DNA from: DAITQM01 sp039794245
GTDB lineage: Bacteria > Pseudomonadota > Gammaproteobacteria > Xanthomonadales > Wenzhouxiangellaceae
Length of the DNA stretch: 64,000 bases
NCBI GenBank assembly: GCA_039794245.1
Contig: JBDIVS010000005.1
Span: forward strand, 62,001-126,000
Reading direction: 5' to 3'
Shown here: positions 34,751 through 42,509 of the stretch, one piece after another
How the letters are laid out: every line of letters begins with the position of its first letter
Numbering within the stretch: position 1 is the first letter of the stretch
Position numbers and translations under genes: made by a program
The notes under the pieces: generated by a model
The model's input: the letters and a program-made list of their open reading frames with translations, nothing else
Told to the model about the DNA's origin: nothing
The model's database searches: none

Positions 34751-35594
34751 AACCGAACCTCCGGCGGCTCCACAACTGGATCAGATTGATCACCAGCAGC
34801 ATCAGAAAGGAAATCGCCAGCATGATCGCCGCGACCACCGTCGCCGCAGCGTAGGAAAACTCCTCGAGCCGGATGACGATCAAAAGCGGCGCGATTTCGG
34901 AAACATAAGGGATATTTCCGGAGATGAAAATCACCGAGCCGTATTCGCCGATCGCCCGCGCCAGGGCCAGCGCGAAGCCGGTGAGCACCGCCGGCGTCAG
35001 CACCGGCAGCACGACGCGGAACAACGTCTGGCGGCGGCTGGCACCGAGCGTCGCCGCCGCTTCCTCGAGTTCGCGGTCGAGATCCTCGATCACCGGCTGC
35101 ACCGTGCGGACGACAAACGGCAGGCCAATAAAGACCAGCGCCACAATGATGCCCAGCGGCGTGAACGCGACCTTGATCCCGAAGCCGGCGAGCAGGTGGC
35201 CCAGCCAGCCGTTCGGCGCGTAAAGCGCGGTCAACGCGATGCCGGCGACCGCGGTCGGCAGGGCGAACGGCAGATCGACCACGGCATCGAAAAACCGCCG
35301 TCCCGGAAAGCGGTAGCGGGTCAGCACCCAGGCCGTGACGATGCCGAACGGGACATTGATCAGCGCCGCGACCAGCGCCGTGCCGAAACTCAGCTTGAGC
35401 GCCGCGACGGTTCGCGGATCGGCCGCGATCGCCAGGATCGGGCCACCGCCCAGGCTGGCTGCCTTGATCGCCAGTGCCGCGAGCGGGATCAGCACAATCA
35501 ACGCCAGATAGGTCAACGTAAAGCCTAGCGTGATTCCGAAACCGGGGATCACGCTAGGCTTGACCCAGCGGGACATCAATGCCAGTGCGGTCAT
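34740..35594 (-). CDS. cysT: sulfate ABC transporter permease CysT
   Basis: Partner permease of CysW, 284 residues from the ATG at 35594 (MTALALMSRWVKPSVIPGFG). The frame is open further, into sbp, but this start lies 13 bases after the sbp stop with GAGG upstream. The EAA loop ELEEAAATLGASRRQTLFRVVLP and ARAIGEYGSVIFISGNIPYVSEI are typical of CysT/CysU. Confidence 0.94.
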   Translation of the reverse strand: MTALALMSRWVKPSVIPGFGITLGFTLTYLALIVLIPLAALAIKAASLGGGPILAIAADPRTVAALKLSFGTALVAALINVPFGIVTAWVLTRYRFPGRRFFDAVVDLPFALPTAVAGIALTALYAPNGWLGHLLAGFGIKVAFTPLGIIVALVFIGLPFVVRTVQPVIEDLDRELEEAAATLGASRRQTLFRVVLPVLTPAVLTGFALALARAIGEYGSVIFISGNIPYVSEIAPLLIVIRLEEFSYAAATVVAAIMLAISFLMLLVINLIQLWSRRRFGYVV

Positions 35595-35607
35595 CGCCGT
35601 TGGCGCC

Positions 35608-36660
35608 TCAACGCGGCGGTTGGTAAAGCTGGTCGAACACACCGCCGTCGGCGAAATGCTCGGCCTGCGCCTTGTGCCAGGTGCCGAAAACCTGATCGAC
35701 CCGGAGCAGTTTCAGGGGCGCGAAACGAGCGAGATCGGCGGGGTCGACCAACGCCGGCCGAACCGGGCGGTAGAAATGCTTGGTCGCAAGACGCTGCCCG
35801 GCCGGCGAATACAGCCATTCGAGATAGGCCGTCGCCAGGTCCAAAGTGCCGTGCGCTTTGGCGTTACCGTCCACCACCGCCACCACCGGTTCGGCGAGGA
35901 TGCTGAGGCTCGGGGTGACGATCTCGAACGCCTGAGCGCCGAGCTCCTGCAAACTGAGATAGGCCTCGTTCTCCCAGGCGAGCAGCACATCGCCGATACC
36001 GCGCTGGGCGAACGTGGTCGTCGCACCGCGCGCCCCAGTATCGAGCACCGGTACGTTCTGATACAGCGCCCGGATGAATTCCCGGACACGGGTTTCGTCG
36101 CCATCAAACCGCTCCAGCGCATACACCCAGGCGGCCAGATAATTCCACCGCGCCCCGCCCGAGGTCTTCGGATTGGGGGTGATCACCTCGATGCCCGGCC
36201 GGACAAGGTCGTGCCAGTCGCGGATGCCTTTGGGATTGCCGGCGCGAACCAGAAAAACGATCGTCGAGGTATATGGCGAACTGCGGTGCGGCAGGCGGCT
36301 TTGCCAATCGGCCGGAATCTTGCCGGTCAACGATGCGATCTGGTCGATATCAATCGGCACCGCCAGCGTCACGACATCGGCGCCAAGACCGTCGATCACC
36401 GACCTTGCCTGCTTGCCCGAACCGCCATGCGACATCCGCACCGTCACCGACCCACCGCCCAGGGACTGCCAATAGCCGGAAAACGCGGCGTTGTAGTCGC
36501 GGTACAGCTCGCGCGTCGGGTCGTAGGAAACGTTGAGCAGGGTCCGATCGGCGGCGGCCGTAGCCCCGGCGGCCAACAACACGGCGACGACCGATAAAAC
36601 CAGACATTCCGTGAACGATCGGCGGCCGATGGCGTGGAATTGTCGGGTTTCCAGTGTCAT
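35608..36660 (-). CDS. sbp: periplasmic sulfate-binding protein
   Basis: 350-residue substrate-binding protein. The ATG at 36660 is preceded by GAGGAGAAC, better than the ATG seven codons upstream. A signal peptide ends near AGATAAA, and the mature start RTLLNVSYDPTRELYRDYNAAF is the classic Sbp/CysP sequence. SHGGSGKQARSVIDGLGADVVTLA and NPKTSGGARWNYLAAW are further signatures. It is the first gene of the sbp-cysT-cysW-cysA-DUF2292 operon. Confidence 0.95.
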   Translation of the reverse strand: MTLETRQFHAIGRRSFTECLVLSVVAVLLAAGATAAADRTLLNVSYDPTRELYRDYNAAFSGYWQSLGGGSVTVRMSHGGSGKQARSVIDGLGADVVTLAVPIDIDQIASLTGKIPADWQSRLPHRSSPYTSTIVFLVRAGNPKGIRDWHDLVRPGIEVITPNPKTSGGARWNYLAAWVYALERFDGDETRVREFIRALYQNVPVLDTGARGATTTFAQRGIGDVLLAWENEAYLSLQELGAQAFEIVTPSLSILAEPVVAVVDGNAKAHGTLDLATAYLEWLYSPAGQRLATKHFYRPVRPALVDPADLARFAPLKLLRVDQVFGTWHKAQAEHFADGGVFDQLYQPPR

Positions 36661-36688
36661 GTTCTCCTCATGCTCGGTCATGAATCAA

Positions 36689-36722
36689 TACTTAGTCTAT
36701 CAATTAAGTAGAGAATGTCAAG
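36689..36722 (-). promoter_or_regulatory. promoter with dyad operator upstream of the sulfate operon
   Basis: On the minus strand TTGACA (36717-36722), a 17-base spacer and TAGACT (36694-36699) form a good sigma-70 promoter. Across the spacer and -10 lies the inverted repeat TACTTA-N10-TAAGTA (36689-36710). The Rrf2 regulator gene is directly upstream, making this dyad its likely operator. Confidence 0.65.
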
Positions 36723-36756
36723 GACAAACCAACCTGCTCATTCTGGCCGGGTTACT

Positions 36757-37203
36757 TTACCCCGAAACGGTGTTGGTTTCGGCCCCCCCATCCGGGGCGG
36801 CCAGGTCGGCGACCGTACGCCGTTCGAGGATGGCGCGCGTCGCGGCGGCCACTTCGGCGAACACCCGCCTGATCTCGCACTGCTCCACGTCCTGGCAATC
36901 GGCACACGGCCGATACGCCATTTTGCTGAGACAGGGCAGTGGCGCCAGAGGGCCGTCGATCAGACGCAGCACCTCGCCGATCGGCAAATCGGCGGCCGGC
37001 CTGAGCAGCAGGTAACCGCCGGCCTGCCCGCGGCGACTGGCGACCAGCCCGTGGTGTTTGAGTTCGAGCAGGATCTGTTCGAGAAATTTCCGGGGAATCC
37101 GGTTGCGGCGGGCGATCTCGGCGATCAGGAGCGGCTGATCCGCCGCCTGGTGGCTGAGCGCCAGCAGGGCGCGCAGTGCGTATTTCGCTTTTTGTGAGAT
37201 CAT
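36757..37203 (-). CDS. Rrf2-family transcriptional regulator with cysteine cluster
   Basis: 148-residue winged-helix protein beginning MISQKAKYALRALLALSHQA, with recognition region RNRIPRKFLEQILLELKHHGLVASRRGQAGGY. The C-terminal loop carries several cysteines (PCLSKMAYRPCADCQDVEQC), as in iron-sulfur or thiol-sensing Rrf2 members. It is close kin to CymR/IscR-type regulators by pattern. Its place upstream of sbp on the same strand suggests that it controls sulfate uptake in response to sulfur or cysteine status; this is inference. Confidence 0.88.
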   Translation of the reverse strand: MISQKAKYALRALLALSHQAADQPLLIAEIARRNRIPRKFLEQILLELKHHGLVASRRGQAGGYLLLRPAADLPIGEVLRLIDGPLAPLPCLSKMAYRPCADCQDVEQCEIRRVFAEVAAATRAILERRTVADLAAPDGGAETNTVSG

Positions 37204-37290
37204 CCGAGCGGCTCCGGCGCAAACGGCTTGTGCATTCTACCCGTCGGTGGTCGGTACCGGGCGGAACGGGCGGGCCTGGCGCTCAGGGGT

Positions 37291-37296
37291 TATAAT
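37291..37296 (+). promoter_or_regulatory. -10 box TATAAT of infA
   Basis: A consensus -10 hexamer 37 bases before the infA ATG, in the context GGGGTTATAATGCCGCC, closely resembling the ispB promoter context at 4212-4226. No convincing -35 box. Confidence 0.5.
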
Positions 37297-37333
37297 GCCG
37301 CCGGCCGCTCCCCCACGAGACAACCGAGGCTGC

Positions 37334-37552
37334 ATGTCGCGCGAAGACCATATCGAAATGGAAGGCAAGGTGCTCGAAACCCTGCCCAATACCATGTTCC
37401 GGGTTCAGCTGGACAACGGCCACGTGGTCACCGCCCACATTTCCGGCCGCATGCGGAAACACTACATCCGCATCCTGACCGGCGACCGGGTCAAGGTCGA
37501 ACTGACGCCTTACGACCTGAGCAAAGGGCGGATCACGTTCCGAATGAAGTAA
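37334..37552 (+). CDS. infA: translation initiation factor IF-1
   Basis: 72-residue OB-fold factor that binds the ribosomal A site during initiation. MSREDHIEMEGKVLETLPNTMF through the end is standard IF-1; longer frame upstream is not used. GAGG lies 6 bases before the ATG. It sits alone, divergent from the Rrf2 gene, and is followed by a partial repeat element. Confidence 0.97.
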   Translation: MSREDHIEMEGKVLETLPNTMFRVQLDNGHVVTAHISGRMRKHYIRILTGDRVKVELTPYDLSKGRITFRMK

Positions 37553-37648
37553 TCGAAACCGTATCGCCGTGTGCGGCTAACGGCAATCCGCCCGCCCCAC
37601 TCCCTGAAATTCCCACCACCCGGCATGACTGTGCCGGATGTGCCTCCA

Positions 37649-37769
37649 GCTTGGGCGAGAAACCGGGCGCGTCACCCAGGTGAATTCGATGCTTTAACTA
37701 AAATTCTATTAACTTATTGATTTAATGAAGAAATCTATAAATTCGAGCAAAATTTATGCAACTGTTGGG
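37649..37769. mobile_element. partial copy C of the 285-bp element
   Basis: 121 bases matching the last 122 bases of copy B (14694-14815) with a one-base deletion and a few changes, ending in the intact tip CAACTGTTGGG. The break falls at the inner inverted repeat of the element, so the GC-rich core and other end are gone. It lies between infA and the phoU stop. Confidence 0.85.
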
Positions 37770-37780
37770 TCTACTTTCCA

Positions 37781-37823
37781 CCCCACCTTGCCGCCGGCCC
37801 GGATGCCGGCATCACGGGTGGGG
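37781..37823 (-). terminator. possible terminator after phoU
   Basis: CCCCACC (37781-37787) pairs with GGTGGGG (37817-37823), with an inner GCCGGC pair, immediately downstream of phoU on the minus strand. There is no clear T-run, so termination strength is uncertain. Confidence 0.4.
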
Positions 37824-37831
37824 CGGGCAGG

Positions 37832-38587
37832 CTATTCCGCCTGTTCGGCAGCCTGTTCCGCGGCGCGGTTCTTAGCGCGGATGGCACGTTCGGCGTCGTC
37901 GAGGCTGGTGTGGCGGATATCCTTGCCGTGGACCAGGTAGATCACGTATTCGCAGATGTTCTTGGCGTGGTCGCCGATCCGCTCCAGTGAGCGGCCGCAC
38001 CACATCACATCGAGCACGCGGCGGATGTTGCGCGGGTCTTCCATCATGAAGGTGATGCACTGGCGGGTCAGTGCCTCGTATTCGCGGTTGATTCTGAAAT
38101 CCTCGCGGGCGACGGCCAGCGCCGCCTCGGCATCGAGCCGGGCGAAGGTATCCAGGGCGTTGCGCACCATCGTTTCGACCAGGCCGCCGAGGTGGTCGAG
38201 TTCGAGATAGCCGTGCGGCGGGCGGTCCATGCCGGCCAGGGCCACCGCCAGGCGGCCGATTTTCTCGGCTTCGTCGCCCATCCGCTCGATGTCGGTGCTC
38301 GCCTTGATGATGGCGATCACCAGCCTAAGATCGCTCGCCGCCGGCTGGCGGCGGGCCAGGATGCGGCTGCACTCATCGTCGATCGCCACTTCCATCTTGT
38401 TGATCAGGTAATCCTGGCGCTCGACTTCCTCGCCCAGTTTGCTGTCGCCTTCGACGAGGGCACGCAGCGCCTGGTGAATCTGCTGCTCTACCTGGCCGCC
38501 CATGGTCAAAAGCTTGCCGCGCACGTCTTCGAGTTCCTTGTTGAACTCGTGCGAGATGTGCTGGCTCAGTGATTGTGTGTCGATCAT
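37832..38587 (-). CDS. phoU: phosphate signalling complex protein PhoU
   Basis: 251-residue helical protein linking the Pst transporter to the PhoR/PhoB system. Starts MIDTQSLSQHISHEFNKELED; the two E/DxxxD motifs appear as DIERMGDEAEKI and SLERIGDHAKNI, one in each three-helix half. It ends in an Ala/Glu-rich tail. Only 10 bases separate it from pstB, at the end of the pst operon. Confidence 0.95.
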   Translation of the reverse strand: MIDTQSLSQHISHEFNKELEDVRGKLLTMGGQVEQQIHQALRALVEGDSKLGEEVERQDYLINKMEVAIDDECSRILARRQPAASDLRLVIAIIKASTDIERMGDEAEKIGRLAVALAGMDRPPHGYLELDHLGGLVETMVRNALDTFARLDAEAALAVAREDFRINREYEALTRQCITFMMEDPRNIRRVLDVMWCGRSLERIGDHAKNICEYVIYLVHGKDIRHTSLDDAERAIRAKNRAAEQAAEQAE

Positions 38588-38597
38588 CGATTGTTCC

Positions 38598-39428
38598 TCA
38601 GCCGTAACGGCCGGTGATGTAGTCCTCGGTCTGTTTTTCGCGCGGGGTCGTGAACAACTGGTCGGTGACGCCGAATTCGACAAGCACGCCGAGGTGCATG
38701 AACGCAGTGTAATCGGAAACCCGCGCCGCCTGCTGCATGTTGTGCGTGACAATCAGGATCGTCACCTCCCGCTTGAGTTCCGAGAGCAGTTCCTCGATAT
38801 TGGCGGTGGCGACTGGGTCGAGGGCCGAGGTCGGCTCGTCGAGCAGCAAAAGCTCCGGTTCCGGGGCCAGCGCCCGGGCGATGCACAACCGTTGCTGCTG
38901 GCCGCCGGACAGCGTCATCGCCGAATCGCCGAGGCGATCGCGGGTCTCCTCCCACAAAAAAGCCTGGCGCAGTGCCCGCTCCACCCTTTCCTCGATCAGC
39001 CGGCGGTCGCGGATGCCGCGGACTTTCAAGCCATAGGCGACATTGTCGAAGATCGACTTTGGAAACGGGTTGGGTTTCTGGAACACCATGCCGATCCGCA
39101 TCCGGATCCCGATCGGATCGACGTTGCGGGCGACGATATCAAGCCCTTTGGGCCGCAGGATGATGGAGCCTTCGTAGCGGTTGCCCGGGTAAAGGTCGTG
39201 CATCCGGTTGAAGCACCGCAAAAACGTGCTTTTGCCGCAGCCCGAAGCGCCGATCAACGCCGTGATCCGCCGTTCGGCGATATCGAGGTTGACATCGGTC
39301 ACGGCACGGTAACTGTCGTAATAAAAGCTCAAATGGCGGACACTGGCCTTGATCGGCTGCTCGATCGTGGCCGGGCCCGTCGCCGTGGCGGGGGCCGGCT
39401 GCGGCGCAGGAATGTCGTTCAATTCCAC
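38598..39428 (-). CDS. pstB: phosphate ABC transporter ATP-binding protein PstB
   Basis: 276-residue ATPase of the high-affinity phosphate importer. Walker A GASGCGKST, LSGGQQQRLCIARAL signature, Walker B LLLLDEPTSALDP and ILIVTHNMQQAARVSDYTAFMHLG are diagnostic of PstB. An N-terminal Pro/Ala-rich stretch of about 25 residues is extra. Gap to pstA is 7 bases. Confidence 0.96.
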   Translation of the reverse strand: MELNDIPAPQPAPATATGPATIEQPIKASVRHLSFYYDSYRAVTDVNLDIAERRITALIGASGCGKSTFLRCFNRMHDLYPGNRYEGSIILRPKGLDIVARNVDPIGIRMRIGMVFQKPNPFPKSIFDNVAYGLKVRGIRDRRLIEERVERALRQAFLWEETRDRLGDSAMTLSGGQQQRLCIARALAPEPELLLLDEPTSALDPVATANIEELLSELKREVTILIVTHNMQQAARVSDYTAFMHLGVLVEFGVTDQLFTTPREKQTEDYITGRYG

Positions 39429-39435
39429 AATCTCC

Positions 39436-40362
39436 TTACCAATTGATCCGTTTGCGATAACGCTGGCGCAGCATGATCGCCGCGGCGTTCATCGCCAGTG
39501 TCAGAACGATCAACACCAGGCCGGCGGCGGCGGCGTTGACGTGGAATTCGGCCTGCGGTCTTGAAACCCAGTTGAATATCTGGATCGGCAGAACGGTAAA
39601 CGGCGCTTCCAGCCACTTGAAATTGATGAACGGGAAGGTCGAACTGAATGGCGATTCGGGCAAAAATGCGATGAACGTCAAAGCGCCGATGGTGATCACC
39701 GGTGCGGTCTCGCCGATAGCCCGCGACAGGCCGATAATAATACCGGTCAGTATGCCGCCGGCCGAATAAGGGACGATGTGGTGGGCCAGTATCTGCCATT
39801 TGGTCGTGCCCATCGCATAGGCCGCCTCGCGCATGCTGAGCGGCACGGCGCGCACCGCCTCGCGCGTCGCAACAATGACGATCGGCATGATCAACAGTGC
39901 CAGCGTCAAACCGGCGGCGGCGATGCTCTGCCCGAGATTCATCTGATAAACGAACAAGCTGAGTGCGAGCAGACCGTAAATGATCGACGGCACGCCGGCC
40001 AGGTTGGTGACGTTGATCTCGATGATGTCGGTCAGCCAGTTGCGCGGCGCGTATTCCTCGAGATACAGGCCGGCCGCGACGCCGAGCGGCACGGCGACGA
40101 AAGCGGTGACCAGCATGACGAGCAACGTCCCGACCCAGGCCGACAAAATGCCGGCGCGCTCGGCGAACCGCGACGGGAAGTTCAGCATGAAATCGGCGTT
40201 GAGCCGGGGCAGACCGTCGATCGCCAGTTGCAAAAACAACAACACCAGGGTCAACACGGCGACCAGCATCACCAAAAGGCCGGCGACACTGAAGAGCATG
40301 TCCCAGCGCCGGCGACGCTGGATGCCGGCACGCAGCGCAGCCGATCCGGCGGTCGCGGCCAT
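39436..40362 (-). CDS. pstA: phosphate ABC transporter permease PstA
   Basis: 308-residue permease. The ATG at 40362 overlaps the pstC stop by one base (TGATG); a TTG one codon earlier is unlikely. Membrane helices start near residue 24; REAVRAVPLSMREAAYAMGTTKWQ is the coupling loop and GLSRAIGETAPVITIGAL is typical of PstA. Confidence 0.95.
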   Translation of the reverse strand: MAATAGSAALRAGIQRRRRWDMLFSVAGLLVMLVAVLTLVLLFLQLAIDGLPRLNADFMLNFPSRFAERAGILSAWVGTLLVMLVTAFVAVPLGVAAGLYLEEYAPRNWLTDIIEINVTNLAGVPSIIYGLLALSLFVYQMNLGQSIAAAGLTLALLIMPIVIVATREAVRAVPLSMREAAYAMGTTKWQILAHHIVPYSAGGILTGIIIGLSRAIGETAPVITIGALTFIAFLPESPFSSTFPFINFKWLEAPFTVLPIQIFNWVSRPQAEFHVNAAAAGLVLIVLTLAMNAAAIMLRQRYRKRINW

Positions 40363-41276
40363 CAATACACCTCCCGCAGCCGCTTGCGCATCACCAGGCC
40401 GGCGATGTTGAATAGCAAGGTCATCACGAACAAGGTCAACCCGGCGGCGAAGATCGTCTGGTAGCCGACGCTGCCGTGCGGCAGATCGCCGAGCGAGACC
40501 TGAACGATGTACGCCGTGATCGTCGCCGCCGACTCGGTTGGATCCCAGGTCAGGTTCGGTTGCAGGCCGGCGGCGATCGCCACGACCATCGTTTCACCAA
40601 CGGCGCGCGACATGCCGAGGATGTATGCTGCGGCGACGCCCGAAATCGCCGCCGGCAGCACCACTTTCAACGCCGTTTGCAGGCGCGTCGCACCCATCGC
40701 ATAGGAACCTTCGCGCAGATGGTTGGGCACGGCGCGCATCGCGTCCTCGCTGACCGAACTGACATACGGGATGATCATGATCCCCATCACCAGCCCGGGG
40801 GACAATAAATTGAAGCCCGGCAGTCCGGGCATGAGCTTCTGCAAGAGCGGCGTGATGAAGAGCAGCGCGAAGTAGCCGTACACCACGGTCGGCACGCCGC
40901 TCAAAAGTTCGAGAAAGGGCTTGACCGAATCGCGCACAGCGGCCGGCGCGAACTCGCTGAGGTAGATGGCGACCAGCGTGCCGCCGGGAATGGCGACCAG
41001 CAGGGCCACCGCCGAGACCACGACGGTGCCCGAAAGCAGCGGCAGGATGCCGTAATGGGCATCGGTGAACTGCGGCGTCCACTGCCGATCGGTGAGAAAA
41101 TCCGTCAGCGGCACATGCGAGAAGAACACCCACGACTCGCTGATCAGGATATAGACGATGGCCAATGTGACAAGCACCGAAAACAGCGCCGCGACGAACA
41201 GCACGGCGCGCATCGCCCGGTCGATCAGGCGCCGGCGGCGGTCATAGCTGAAACCGGTAAACAGTGACGAAGCCAT
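40362..41276 (-). CDS. pstC: phosphate ABC transporter permease PstC
   Basis: 304-residue permease with six predicted helices. The sequence SEDAMRAVPNHLREGSYAMGATRLQT is the coupling loop, and GMSRAVGETMVVAIAAG is the paired PstC motif. It begins 25 bases after pstS and is coupled to pstA. Confidence 0.95.
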   Translation of the reverse strand: MASSLFTGFSYDRRRRLIDRAMRAVLFVAALFSVLVTLAIVYILISESWVFFSHVPLTDFLTDRQWTPQFTDAHYGILPLLSGTVVVSAVALLVAIPGGTLVAIYLSEFAPAAVRDSVKPFLELLSGVPTVVYGYFALLFITPLLQKLMPGLPGFNLLSPGLVMGIMIIPYVSSVSEDAMRAVPNHLREGSYAMGATRLQTALKVVLPAAISGVAAAYILGMSRAVGETMVVAIAAGLQPNLTWDPTESAATITAYIVQVSLGDLPHGSVGYQTIFAAGLTLFVMTLLFNIAGLVMRKRLREVY

Positions 41277-41301
41277 GCCGGACGGGCGGTATGAGCGCCG
41301 C

Positions 41302-42327
41302 TCAGTGTCGCGTTTCGCGGCTCAGCAGCTCGGCGATATCGACCCCGACCTCCGAGCCGCCGGCGAAGACCGTACCCAGTTTGCCTTCCCTGAAGTTGGC
41401 CAAAGCGGTGTCGTACGCTTCGGCGGGCAGCGGGACATAACCGGTCTGCGAAACCAACTCGGCGGCCCGCTCAGAGGAGAACAGAAATTCGACGAAGCGC
41501 CGCACGTGCGGCTCGCCGGCCGCGGCGGCATTGATATAAACGAACAGCGGCCGCGACAACGGCGTATAAGAACCGTCGCGCACCGTCTCGATACTTGGTT
41601 GAACCGCCTCGCCGGCGGGATTGACGATCGCCACTGCCTTGAGCTTGTCGCGGTTTTCCAGGTAGTAGGCCAGGCCGAAATAACCGAGCGCGTGGCGATC
41701 GCTGGAGACACCCTGGACCAGCACGTTATCGTCCTCGCTGGCGGTGTAATCGCCGCGGCTGGCGTGTTCGATGCCGACCACCCCGGCGGTGAAATAATCG
41801 AAGGTGCCCGAATCGGGTCCGGGCCCGTACAGCGTCAGCGGCGCATCGGGAAAGGCGGGGTTGGCCTGATTCCAGTTGAGCACCGTTCCCTGCGCTGCGG
41901 GCTCCCAGATCGTTTTCATCTCATCGATGGTCATGCGCTCGGCCCAGTCGTTGGCGGGATTGATCACCACCGTCAAGGCATCGAAGGCGATCGGCAGTTC
42001 GATGAACTGGATGCCGGTTTGGCGGCAGGCTTCGAGTTCGACATCGCGGATCGGCCGCGAGGCGTCGGTGATCTCGAGTTCGCCGCGGCAGAATTTCTTG
42101 AAGCCGCCGCCGGTGCCGGAAATGCCGACCGTGACCTGCACCGCTCCGCCCTCGGCGATCTGAAATTCCTCGGCCATCGCCTCGATGATCGGAAAGACCG
42201 TGCTCGAGCCGTCGATCCGGATCGAAGTGGGTGATTTGTCCGAAGGCGCCTGGTCGCCGCAAGCGGTGAGCATCACCGCCGTCAGCAGGAGAGTGAACGG
42301 CAGGGCAGATGGTCTGAGTGCGTACAT
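41302..42327 (-). CDS. pstS: phosphate-binding protein PstS
   Basis: 341-residue phosphate-binding component. The signal sequence ends in LTAC at the lipobox (LLLTAVMLTAC), so it is probably a lipoprotein tethered in the periplasm rather than free as in E. coli. IDGSSTVFPIIEAMAEEF, GISGTGGGFKKFC and PDSGTFDYF supply phosphate ligands. It is the first gene of pstSCAB-phoU. Confidence 0.95.
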   Translation of the reverse strand: MYALRPSALPFTLLLTAVMLTACGDQAPSDKSPTSIRIDGSSTVFPIIEAMAEEFQIAEGGAVQVTVGISGTGGGFKKFCRGELEITDASRPIRDVELEACRQTGIQFIELPIAFDALTVVINPANDWAERMTIDEMKTIWEPAAQGTVLNWNQANPAFPDAPLTLYGPGPDSGTFDYFTAGVVGIEHASRGDYTASEDDNVLVQGVSSDRHALGYFGLAYYLENRDKLKAVAIVNPAGEAVQPSIETVRDGSYTPLSRPLFVYINAAAAGEPHVRRFVEFLFSSERAAELVSQTGYVPLPAEAYDTALANFREGKLGTVFAGGSEVGVDIAELLSRETRH

Positions 42328-42410
42328 GATGGCGATTCCTGTTGGATGGCAGCCGGATAGCGGTAACGCCGGTCGCCCCGACTGCGAGGCGCAGGGTGTC
42401 CGATGACGTT

Positions 42411-42439
42411 ACCAAGCAATTATGACAATCATGTTACCA
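42411..42439 (-). promoter_or_regulatory. weak Pho-box candidate upstream of pstS
   Basis: The minus-strand TTGTCAT (42422-42428) differs from the CTGTCAT half site at one position; 11-base-spaced partners on either side (TGGTAAC, GCTTGGT) match poorly. It lies about 85-110 bases before pstS, a sensible distance for PhoB. Confidence 0.3.
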
Positions 42440-42509
42440 GGTTGCGCGAGAGAGCTATTCTACCGAAACGGCCGGCAACGGTTGGCCAGCACGCCTTCCG
42501 GCCCCGGGT

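Noticed and set aside
42411..42439. Firm PhoB box upstream of pstS
   Set aside because: Only one half site is good; listed as a weak candidate and not used as evidence.
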